Part shown: positions 1 through 8,724 of the stretch, in pieces
Layout: every line of letters begins with the position of its first letter
Position numbering within the stretch: position 1 is the stretch's first letter
Assembly (NCBI GenBank): GCA_900642245.1
Contig: CAAAJI010000242.1
Span: forward strand, 1,944 to 65,943
Direction: 5' to 3'
Source of the DNA: Fragilaria radians
Lineage: Eukaryota > Bacillariophyta > Fragilariophyceae > Fragilariales > Fragilariaceae
DNA: 64,000 nt
Program-made: the position numbers and the translations under genes
Notes under the pieces: generated by a model
What the model saw: only the letters and a program-made list of their open reading frames with translations
What the model was told of the DNA's origin: nothing
Databases searched by the model: none

Positions 1-2
1 AA

Positions 3-263
3 GAATGGTTCTCAAGATATCCTTGGCCAACTCAGATAACTTATGACAGAGGTAGTGAGTTTGTTGGCAAAGGCTTCCAGTCAATGATCAAGAATGATTA
101 ATGGAATAAAAGCAAACCAATAACGGTTAGAAACCCACAAGCAAATGCAGTTGTTGAGAGGGTTCATCAAGTCATTGGGAACATCATCCGAACATTTGAG
201 TTAGAAAGTAACTATCTGCATGAAGATGATCCTTGGAAAGGAATCTTAAGTGCAACTCACTAA
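3..263 (+). pseudogene. Ty3/gypsy-type integrase fragment
   Basis: Translation in one frame gives the end of an integrase core: a run starting EWFSRYPWP, then TYDRGSEF, an in-frame stop at 99-101, then NPQANAVVERVHQVIG and a DDPWKGIL motif before a stop at 261. The NPQAN..VER.HQ..GN block and the order of the motifs are typical of chromoviral/gypsy-like integrases of stramenopiles. The fragment is cut by the window start and has no downstream pol, so it is a relic. Confidence 0.75.
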
Positions 264-299
264 AATATCTCAAAATAGAAGTAAACTTTCAATTTTGAA

Positions 300-474
300 T
301 TACGGGGATACGTAACAACCAATTCTTGACCAAATAATGAAGTTTCTCATTATATTAGGGTTTTGTAAGGATGTCACTGACATTTTCATCACTCTTTGCA
401 TATGCAAACCTCATCACTTTAGCCGCAATACCTTCTTTGACAAGATGGTATGCGATCGCATTATAGCATCTTAG
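300..474 (-). pseudogene. Copia RNase H C-terminal fragment
   Basis: Read on the minus strand from 474, the frame gives YNAIAYHLVKEGIAAK, then VMRFAYAKSDENVSDILTKP and a stop at 355. This is the classical end of Ty1/copia pol (H/Y..IRE.....ADILTKP). A frameshifted continuation (LHYLVKNWL-like) runs to about 300. The fragment lacks everything upstream and meets a gypsy gag fragment at about 474. Confidence 0.75.
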
Positions 475-712
475 TCTTCCTTGATGGCTCTTTCAAAAGG
501 ACAGTAACCCATCAACCACTTGATGTACTCCTCTGGGCTTCCATCCTTAAAGATGAAGAACTCCTTGGAAAGTCGGGAAGCAGGGTTGGAAGGATCAACA
601 AGAAACTCAAATCTGATGGACTCCACCTTGTAAGAATCAGCATCTTCAGCCTCCAACTTCTTTAACTTGGTCACAAAGGGAATGTAGGGTTCTCACGCAT
701 AGTTGGAAGGAT
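471..712 (-). pseudogene. Retroelement gag-like fragment
   Basis: An open frame of 67 codons reads VESIRFEFLVDPSNP, then FKDGSPEEYIKWLMG, matching the gag-like ORF seen beside gypsy-type elements in diatoms and oomycetes (F....DGS.EE..KW). The frame continues upstream as EPYIPFVTKLKKL after a stop that replaces what is usually a Trp codon. No zinc knuckle or pol follows; at 474 it is joined directly to a copia RNase H end. Relic, family assignment by motif only. Confidence 0.5.
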
Positions 713-899
713 TTGTTTCGAAAACTTACTCATTGTACACTCCGTAACAACCTGAATGTGATCACAGTGCCCTACGCTGCTCTAAGAGTTTATACAAATT
801 GTAACATTATGATCTAAAAAGTTACTTTTATCCTTGATCTCTTATGAATCAATTGCAACGTGTTTCCTTGACCTCGTAGTCTCTTTAGCTTACGTGTCA

Positions 900-1256
900 G
901 ATTCAACACTTAACATTTAGACTTTGTGATCTTAGATTCACAACTTAGATTCATCCATTGTGAATCTTGATAGATTCCTATTTGTTAGTTAGGAATCTGT
1001 AATAGTTATTTCTACCGTATTGATATGACGGTCCTGAAAAGATATTAAATGATCTTCTTCATTTATAAGCAATAATAAGCATCACTAAATTCATATGAGA
1101 AATGTCTTAATTGAATGAGTGGAAGGTATAGAAAGAATGGTTAACTATGTGACCTAATTTACATTTAGATGTGTAAATATAAGTATATTACTTCTAATAT
1201 TATGTACTAGGTACTAACGATAACTTTGGACGTCTCCAGTATCGGTACACACACAT
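900..1256. repeat. LTR-like dispersed repeat, copy 1 (inverted to 26806-27115)
   Basis: The + strand here matches the reverse complement of 26806-27115 over most of its length, from ATTCAACACTTAACA through TAGTTATTTCTACCGTATTG to GGTACACACA. This copy has about 58 extra bases near 935-990. Length (about 0.3 kb), ends close to TG...CA and the presence of copia debris nearby suggest solo LTRs; a MITE-like element is the alternative. No terminal site duplication could be fixed. Confidence 0.6.
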
Positions 1257-1589
1257 ATCTCTTAGTATTTAGTAGCTATTTTAGTATTTTAAGACTGTAT
1301 GGCTCATAACCTAAAGTGTTCGGTATTATCTTAATGAACTTAACTCAACGTATGTCAAACCTTTGTAAACTATAAGAAAACAAAATAAAGTAAAAATGCT
1401 TAAAGCTGAGTAGATATGTAAAGGTTTAATGTGTTTCTTTATAACGTTGAGGACGGTTTCACTTTGATAGTATTTGTCAGGACATGTGAAAATGATGTGG
1501 ACATATTCACCAAGAATGTGAACAAAGAGAGAGAAGCATATGGTGAAGTTTTTGGGAAACTGAGTCACTCATTGAATCGTCCATGACAG

Positions 1590-1790
1590 GAAGGGTGGTA
1601 AAGTGTGTGTCATTTTATTCAACAAGTCCTATACTTATGAGGAAACTACGTCTGAAAATAGTCATTGCAGTGTGAAACATGTAGATGTGTTAAGTGATTA
1701 AAGCAAGAAAGTACCGCAAACGAGCGGTGATTACTCGGAGATTGAAATTTATGCGAAGAGGACTTTGCAACAGTTGTAATGTGACCACCG
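1590..1790 (+). repeat. Dispersed repeat, copy 1 (direct match to 27895-28125)
   Basis: Shares TGTGTGTCATTTTATTCAA, the phrase AGTGTGAAACATGT and AGAGGACTTTGCAACA with 27895-28125, same orientation and spacing. In the second copy the repeat lies directly upstream of a copia gag, so it may be an untranslated leader of an element. Neither copy has a full open frame. Confidence 0.55.
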
Positions 1791-2587
1791 CTGTTCCCAA
1801 ACAGTCAAGTCAGAATTATCTTGATCCTGTATCAATGACGTATATGACAGACACAATTGTAGAGTGTGTAAATACGATGGAATATCCTGACATTCCACAG
1901 GGATAATACACAGACCACCTTGTCAGCCTCTTTGAAGCAGTAACTTACAGAAATATTGTAAGGAACTTACAGAAAAAACATACAAAATGTCCCAGATATG
2001 CAATACATCCGGAGAAATATCAACTCTCAAAACGACATGAAAGAAAGAAAGTCCTTGGGTATTCGTATAGAAGGTAGTTCTGAGGCCAAGCAATTCAGAA
2101 GCATGGTATATGGCCCAGTTTCCAGCACATGTCAAGGCGCTGACAATAGTCCCCTAACCCCTAACCACTATTTAGACTTTCATCTCCTAAACTTTTATTC
2201 AATCGTTTGAAAGTCAAGCAAATGGTGCTAATGTTATGTGATTGTCATAGTTTCAAAACATATCACCTCTTCCACAATACATCATGACCCATATTCAAAG
2301 ACATGTTCAATATCCTACTCACTCCTTAATGGGAATTGGAAAAATGTGATTTAGCGTCAGAACAACTTGTTTTGTAATGAAATGTAATGTAACTAGGTCA
2401 CTTCGTAGTGGGGATAATTGTAGTGTCATTTTTGTCGACAGTAGGATTGAAATGTGAATCCCGGGAAGCGAAGACGTGTCCTCGTAGAATAGGTGGCATC
2501 ATCATTCAAGTTGGTAGAAAGATATATCGTTTTCCTCTCGATCCATTTCTCTTTTTGTTTCTCGATAAATTCGTTGGCATTGGAACC

Positions 2588-3928
2588 ATGAATACACAGT
2601 TGTTGTCAGCTGGATTGAATACAATCCAAACATCTCTGATTTCTAACCAGCAGCAATCGAGCTCGACTGGCAGAGGCGAACGTTCCAACAATTCTACGCA
2701 ATTTGGATCATTTTCAGTCACTATATTAAGTGCATATGATCTTCCCGCAGTGGAACAACCTCTTTCCGTATCCTTATCCTGTAGTAGTAGTTTGAACGCT
2801 ACTGTGCGTGACGCTAACAATGTCCGAGATCATCCTGTTTCGACGACGACAGGACCACCTATGGCACGTCACAAAGATAGAAATTCCTTCAAATTTCCAC
2901 CTAATCAACCATTGGTATGGAAAGCACCATTGCCTGAGCTTTATGTCTCTAATGCAACATTAACCGTTCAGTATAGACTTTCGGAGAAAAATTTGTGTGC
3001 CTCTATTGCCCTTCGAACATTAACGATTCGACAACCAACATGGTTGATTTTGAATCTAACTCCATCTGCAGAAGAGAACAAGGGCGGAGCAGAGACTTCT
3101 TCACAGCAGCAAACAACTTCAGATGATGCAGTACTTCCTACTCTTCGAGTGCAAGTGGAGCTCAACGGACCTTATCGTCCAGAAATCGACTCCCTCTTAA
3201 GACTTGGCAATGCATGGTTTAACATGGTGGATTTTGCTCAGGGTAGCATCAATGGTGTAGTGCAATCGCTCCCACCACTTCCAGATACAAAATTCCTTCT
3301 CCTACCTGCTGTTCCAGTTGCCACACTCCTTGTGGTCATCAGTCCAATTGCTGTAGGGATTTTGATATTAGGACTTCCCTTCCTTCTCCCCCTAGTGGTA
3401 GTTGTTGTGACTGCTCTTTTGGGTTCCAGTGGATTCCTAATCTTTCTGTATGCATCAACCGCAAACGGAAGAGAGTCTTTTCATACGCTGCTCCAGCCCC
3501 TTGTTCAGACCATTTTAAGTACATCCAGTGGTCAACGAATGATTTACGAAACTGGACCCCGACCTTCTCCTGTTGGAGTAGCGAGAACGTTACTCCCAAA
3601 AGATATTTGGGGAAAGTTCCTAACCTCATTGGTAATAGATTTGGTCGGGAGTTGCTCCTACCTACTTCCTATTGTTGGAGAAGGCTTTGATGTGGCTTGG
3701 GCACCCATGCAGACGGTGTTGCTGATGGCCATGTACGATACGGTATCACCGAATCTCAAATACATCAGCTTCGCTGAGGAAATACTGCCCTTCACGGACA
3801 TTGTTCCATCTGCGACGATTGGGTGGTTAACCGAATTCGGTCCTTCCATTGTCCAAGGAGTACCTCCAAAGCCTCCATCAGCGGCACATATCAATACTAC
3901 GGCCTTGTTGAGTCCCTCTAGATCTTAG
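2588..3928 (+). CDS. C2-like domain membrane protein (hypothetical)
   Basis: Single exon, 446 aa from the ATG at 2588; the open frame extends to 2408 only through non-ATG codons, so that part is taken as 5' UTR. A Ser/Gln/Asn-rich N-terminus is followed by a beta-rich region (about residues 38-190, starting FSVTILSAYDLP) that resembles a degenerate C2 domain. A strongly hydrophobic block at about residues 238-290 (LLLPAVPVATLLVVISP then LPFLLPLVVVVVTALLG) gives two or three membrane segments. The C-terminal part (IDLVGSCSYLLPIVGEGFD, then AWAPMQTVLLMAMY) looks like a further membrane-associated domain. I do not recognise a named family; a tail-anchored lipid-binding role is possible. The gene itself is well supported by frame length and composition. 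Confidence 0.8.
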   Translation: MNTQLLSAGLNTIQTSLISNQQQSSSTGRGERSNNSTQFGSFSVTILSAYDLPAVEQPLSVSLSCSSSLNATVRDANNVRDHPVSTTTGPPMARHKDRNSFKFPPNQPLVWKAPLPELYVSNATLTVQYRLSEKNLCASIALRTLTIRQPTWLILNLTPSAEENKGGAETSSQQQTTSDDAVLPTLRVQVELNGPYRPEIDSLLRLGNAWFNMVDFAQGSINGVVQSLPPLPDTKFLLLPAVPVATLLVVISPIAVGILILGLPFLLPLVVVVVTALLGSSGFLIFLYASTANGRESFHTLLQPLVQTILSTSSGQRMIYETGPRPSPVGVARTLLPKDIWGKFLTSLVIDLVGSCSYLLPIVGEGFDVAWAPMQTVLLMAMYDTVSPNLKYISFAEEILPFTDIVPSATIGWLTEFGPSIVQGVPPKPPSAAHINTTALLSPSRS

Positions 3929-5116
3929 ACCTGAAGGGATCACAAAAGAAAGAAGCTTCCTCATCCTTTTATGTGAGATAATGTCAGGGTCTGAAATATA
4001 TGAGAGGTCATCGGATATTATTCAATCCTAATTTTCTTGAATCCAAGACGAGACATTTTAACTTAAGTAAAACTTAGATTTTTCATTAATAGAATTTTTA
4101 AATCACAAGTCTCCAATAACTGGGAGTTAAATGATCGCAGATATTTACCTCGTCAAAGATACGTCGTGAATAGTCACAAACGTAGTCAGTGATTCTTTAG
4201 AGGCATGAATTGGTTTCCAATTCATTTCTTTGCGACACATCGCCTATCCTTGATACTTGGATGGGAATTTTTTTACATCAGATTCCATCATCGGCTTAGT
4301 GTAGAATATGGGAACATGGTAGACTAGGGTCAGTTAGAACGATTGTGTGCACTATAATGAACACGTTGGAGTGTTTCGTTTTTTACAGTTCATTTTGGCT
4401 GTTGAGGCTTGTTTATCAACCGTGAGTAATTGGCTTTAATTTCTACAAAGTGCTTGACATTTACTAACTGCAATTTTTGATTTGCAAATCAATCCATCAA
4501 CAGGGTAATTAATTCAAAAAATATATAACAACCACTTTACATGCACAAAGCATCCTTAAATAGTAACGTACATCCAAGACAAATATACCTGTCAGGAGTT
4601 TTGATGTTTAGATAAGCTTATACACAATTACAATATTCACATGGTCCATCCTTCCAAAAGGTATTTACAATTTTTAGAGATTCAAGTTTTCATACATTGA
4701 GATCTCTATTCTGGATGTTGAAGTGGGCAGCATTCAGCAATTTGTTGTAAGTCTTGATGTTAGCGGGATGTCGTTTTTTTGTTTTGCCTGAGCTAGATAT
4801 CTCCTAAGGATAGTGTGACGTTGCCTGAGCTAGATATCTCCTAAGGATAGTGTGACGTGGTGAATATATATACACTGGCACTTACGAAGTGGGTCATTTA
4901 TATACAAACGAAGTTGTAGTACGTAAGTAAAGATGTGACGCCATGTGATGGGACACTCTACTGACGGTAAAACCCAGGTCAGGCGGAGGATTGATTAGCG
5001 TTACACACCCAGCAGAAATCATTTCCCGCATTGCGGATTATAAATTCATCGAGTAAAAGACAAGAAGAAACCCACTTTTGAAACATTGACTAGCCACTCA
5101 ACGTCGTAATTGTAAC
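3929..5116. other. Intergenic region with a tandem duplication
   Basis: AT-rich, no gene seen. Contains the 37-bp perfect tandem duplication at 4785-4858, roughly 260-330 bp upstream of the next start codon, so it may lie in that gene's promoter. Confidence 0.6.
4785..4858. repeat. Perfect 37-bp tandem duplication (2 units)
   Basis: Units 4785-4821 and 4822-4858 are identical; each starts TGCCTGAGCTAGATATCTCC and ends AGTGTGACGT. The unit includes a GATATC palindrome and ends in a TGACGT half-CRE. TGACGT-like motifs are known as CO2/cAMP-responsive elements in Phaeodactylum; relevance here is inference. Confidence 0.85.
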
Positions 5117-6015
5117 ATGCAACTTTCCTCCACACTACTATCTTGCATGAGTCTAATGACTACGGTCATGACAACCCTCATCATCCTGAGTACGACGTGT
5201 CATGCCTTTACAATTCTTGGACACAAATCATTTTCCACTTTTCAGATACAACGATTGACATCAGAGGCTTCCCCATCTTTGGCATCCTTGTCATCGCGTT
5301 GGGCTTTATCCGCCACCACGGAAGATTCTTCATCGGAAAAATCAGTCTTTCTTCCACTGTCATCACAGAATGACGACGACGACGAGGATGACGAGGATGA
5401 AGTTGTTGATTTAGATGTTGTGGAGAGCTTAGGACGTGGAGCTGCAAAGGTATGTACATGAAGCGTTTCAGCATCGAGATCCAATTGACTTGGGAATTCT
5501 AATGACTAATGTATACCATTTGATATCTTTCGTTTCTGACGCCTCAGGTGAAACGAGGAAAACGCAAGGGAGATGCATCGTCTTCCACAGATTCTAAATC
5601 CAAAAAGGCTGCTGTATCACTAGCACCCGAGGAAACATTCTACGAGGGTCCACCTGCGATTACGGAAACTATCATTCCCACAATATCTATAGTAACTATT
5701 TTGGGAATTGTCCCAGCAGCTGCCGCATGGGCAAGACAGGCGTGGGTTCGATACAAGATTACTACTCGTCGTATCCGAGTGACGTCAGGAATCAATGGAC
5801 AAGATATGGCCGAAATCGTCTATCCCGATGTTGTTGAACTCCGTACGGTTAAACGACTCTTTGGAGATGGAGATATGGTACTCTTCTTGCGTGACGGTGC
5901 AAGATTTGAAATGCGTAATATTCCAAACTTTGAGGAAGCGATTGAATTTGTTTTGAAGCAATGCGATCCTTCCGTTGTCAAGGCTTACCGAGCCAAGGGA
6001 GATGTCTCTCTGTAA
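5117..6015 (+). CDS. Plastid-type PH-like domain membrane protein
   Basis: Two exons, 5117-5449 and 5548-6015, joined in frame across a 98-bp GT-AG intron (GTATGT...CTCAG), 266 aa. N-terminus: hydrophobic signal peptide ending STTCHAFTILG; the Ala-Phe at the cleavage site followed by a Ser/Thr-rich stretch is the diatom bipartite plastid-targeting pattern (Ala-Phe context imperfect). An acidic run (DDDDEDDEDE, about residues 87-96) and a basic KRGKRKG linker precede a hydrophobic segment (about 153-175). The last 85 residues (KITTRRIRVTSGINGQDM, then DVVELRTVKRLFGDGDM) resemble the bacterial PH-like fold (bPH_2/YdbS-like) found in cyanobacterial and plant chloroplast membrane proteins. Likely a thylakoid or envelope membrane protein of unknown job. 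Confidence 0.8.
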
Positions 6016-6309
6016 AGAAAGATGTGTTCAATCCTTTTCTTCACTAAATTGACACTGGGTATAGTATAAGGCTAACAATGATACAACGCATTTGGAAGAT
6101 ATCCTTTAAAAGAATAATCATTTTGGCTAACGAATATTTGATGGTATAAATAGTATAGTATAACTACCATTTCTTTACAACGCAACTGCCATTTTCCCAA
6201 TATTGACTAATGTATCAGAGATAGAACAGGGTGCTTAAAATTAGGCGTTGAGATTAAGGGGGTGAAACAACTAATCTATGTTATGTCGTGCAAATACTTT
6301 TCTTTATGT
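6016..6309. other. Short intergenic region, 3' flank
   Basis: No gene. It separates the PH-like gene from the left arm of the inverted duplication, whose similarity to the right arm begins near 6310. Confidence 0.5.
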
Positions 6310-6476
6310 TCAAAGGTAGCATTGAAATTAAGTTTAGCTAGAATGACTTTATGATAAATGCCTGTATAACAAATAGTGTTGTTCCATGAATGATTTGTAT
6401 AATTTCCCTGCTTCATCCTGCTTCTCTCGATTCGACAATAATCAGAGCTATCCTTAGGATAGACTTTCTTGAGCAA

Positions 6477-8307
6477 TCAACAATATATTGATCTTTCGCT
6501 ACAAACACTCATCTCCATAGCTTCCATAACTCTTCCTTCTTCTCGTTTTTCTTCTTCCGGTGAATCCAAGTCTACTTCTTGCAAATCCACAGGAGTTGCA
6601 CTAACCAGTGTTAGACAGGGTCCACACTTGAGCCCCGCTTGATTGTCTTGGATAAAGCATGTGATTAAGACTGCCAAAAACGAACAAACAGTACCAGCAA
6701 AAAAGCAAGCTGCGAACCCTGCAACAACATTCTGTCCAGCCAAACTTCCTAAATCAGTACCAACATAAGTGTAAAGCACTCCGCTACCAAGTGTACCCAT
6801 CAAACGACCACAAGCATTACTCATATAATAAAAGCCAACACTTACGGCCACTTTGTCTCGTGAGGCATATTTCACCACAAGATAGGAATGTATGGATGAA
6901 TTAATTGCAAAGATAATGGCAAAAGAACTGATGATCACTATCAACCAGATAGTCATTGTTGGTGTGTCACTATCATTGAAAGTTGTTGAAACAGTCATAA
7001 AGATAGCCAACACAAGAGTTGGAATGCAATTAATTAATCCCCATAGGACTTCTGTCAACTTGTTAGGGGGGCTGGAAATCAAAGGATTAGAAGTTCGTCT
7101 CAACAAATTATTGCCTCGTATCCTAGAATCTCATTTGTCAGCAATTACTTACTTTTGCTGAAGTGGACCGGTAACTAGCTGGGGAGTATACGATTGAACT
7201 TGTCCATACAAGATAATGTAACCACCTAAAATGGCACCCACAATAACTCGTTCAATTCCAAGTCCCCCACAACCTCCACCTGGGTTAACATTTTCACAAA
7301 AGCCAGAATCGCCACAAAATGCCCCGGATCCACAATCCAAGGAAGCCAAACAAGTCGTTTCACCAAGACCTTCACACGGTGGAGAGCGTAGAAAGAACGG
7401 TAGCGGTACTTCAAACCAGAAATCACGGGAGGCAAATAAAAACAATCGTGCTGCCGATAGAAGGTTTAGTCTATTGTTTTCGAGAGTGAATGCATCCCTC
7501 CATGTGGCATTTTTCTTTTTGGCAGTCCCCAAATTCTTATCGAGACCAAGAATCGCCCATGGCATGGCAAGTAGCACCAATCCCATCATTATGGAAAGAG
7601 CAAGTTCATAGGAGACTCCTACCAAAGCGGCACCAGCAAAATATCCTACGCCCTTTAGAGAATTTTTCCATCCCGTTATGAGTGAAACAAGCTTGAAAAG
7701 TCGAGTTTCTTTCTCCTCTGGGGTCACTAATTTTGTTACGGTTTTCCCGCCCAATTTGGTAAGATCCTTTGCGATACCGGCAAACATTTGTGCAACTATA
7801 AACAAGGAAAAATGGCATGAGTTAAACGTTACTGTAGCAACGCAGCCAAGAGCATCATTTTTGAGACTTACTTGTAACATAAATCAAGGCCGTAAGCTTG
7901 GGCCATTCATCGATCCAACCAAATAATAGCCCATAACTAAGTAATTGAAACGATAATCCTGTAATCAAAGTATATTTAATTCCCCATCTGGCTCCCATAA
8001 GTCCCGCTGCTAAGTTAGTAAATACGCCTGCAAGCTCATACAGCGTAAACATGATGGAAACTTCAAGAGCTGAGAAGGACTTATTATATGCATGTAAGAG
8101 CACAATCATTCGAATTGCCCCATCAGTAATTGTGAATAGAAGGTAAGACGAACTAATGATGATGAAGGGGCGCAATGCTTTGCTTCGTGCTGCTTTCAAA
8201 AATCCTTCATTTTCGGGAGCAGCAACAATCACATCTTCGTCAACGGGAGCAGCCAATGCCGTTCGGTCTTGCTGTAACGGTGACTCAGATTCTTTCGGAT
8301 TCCTCAT
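6477..8307 (-). CDS. arsJ: ArsJ-like MFS organoarsenical permease, copy 1
   Basis: Three exons on the minus strand (8307-7872, 7795-7153, 7071-6477) with GT-AG introns of 76 and 81 bp; 557 aa. Landmarks match bacterial ArsJ: FTITDGAIRMIVLLH in TM1, LYELAGVFTNLAAGLMG, GIAKDLTKLGGKTVTKL, LITGWKNSLKGVGYFAGA, NLLSAARLFLFASRDFWF and LYGQVQSYTPQ. About ten to twelve membrane segments. Between the arginine after PLPFFL and the next helix (about residues 283-322) there is an insertion with six Cys not found in the bacterial ArsJ I know. The N-terminal 45 residues are hydrophilic with no signal peptide. Bacterial ArsJ exports 1-arseno-3-phosphoglycerate made by a neighbouring GAPDH, exactly the neighbour here (divergent, 417 bp between ATGs). 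ATG at 8307 chosen because the upstream frame has no ATG. Plasma membrane or vacuole is not decidable. Confidence 0.88.
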
Positions 8308-8541
8308 GTTTTGATGCTTCAATTCCAGATTGTGATAAAGTTTTCCAAGACTCCCAAAATGAAACTTCAAGTAATTGCACGAACAAAGATAAATCACTGC
8401 TGTCTAGAGACACGTAAAGCAAGAGTTGTTGGCTTGAAATGCAATAAGGAGGCCTTTCGAATAAACGAAGTGGAATAAATTCAATGGTTACTATTATAGT
8501 CTTTTCTCTTCAGGCCAAAATTCTAGTTGAGCTATTTATTT

Positions 8542-8555
8542 CGAACATTTGTTCG
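8542..8555. promoter_or_regulatory. Conserved palindrome in the divergent promoter
   Basis: CGAACATTTGTTCG: perfect 6-bp half-sites with a 2-bp spacer. The same palindrome lies at 61205-61218 in the other copy, in a less conserved surrounding. Candidate transcription-factor site; no known diatom factor is implied. Confidence 0.55.
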
Positions 8556-8680
8556 TATGTAAAACATGGTACAAGAAGGAATCTCCAATTCGTCATTCGA
8601 ATGTTCACTTCTTAACCTCACATTTCGTTTCATAATACAGCAACGTAAAAGAATACATAAACGCTACGTACAATCTCTAG

Positions 8681-8687
8681 TATAAAA
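8681..8687 (+). promoter_or_regulatory. TATA-like box of GAPDH copy 1
   Basis: TATAAAA 38 bp before the ATG at 8725. The right arm has TATAAGA at the matching place, so the box is only partly conserved. Confidence 0.4.
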
Positions 8688-8724
8688 GAGTTAGTGCTTT
8701 TCTTCAGCTATATTATCACTTATA

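Larger units (their letters stand above)
713..2587. other. Non-coding stretch with dispersed repeats
   Basis: No convincing gene. It holds an LTR-like repeat at 900-1256 and a second dispersed repeat at 1590-1790, both with a partner near 27 kb. Short open frames at 1694-1906 and 1998-2210 have no recognisable domain and are probably chance or decayed coding sequence. The last 180 bp is the 5' flank of the gene starting at 2588. Confidence 0.6.
8308..8724. promoter_or_regulatory. Shared divergent promoter, arsJ / GAPDH copy 1
   Basis: 417 bp between the two divergent start codons, long stretches of which are conserved in the right arm (406 bp). It contains the CGAACA-N2-TGTTCG inverted repeat at 8542-8555 and a TATAAAA at 8681-8687, 38 bp upstream of the GAPDH ATG. 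One bidirectional promoter would co-express enzyme and exporter. Confidence 0.7.

Noticed and set aside
2408..2587. N-terminal extension of the C2-like protein
   Set aside because: The frame is open but starts with GTG; the first ATG is at 2588, and the extension looks like UTR.
5208..5484. Minus-strand ORFs over the PH-like gene exon 1
   Set aside because: Shadows of the GAC/GAT-rich coding repeat.
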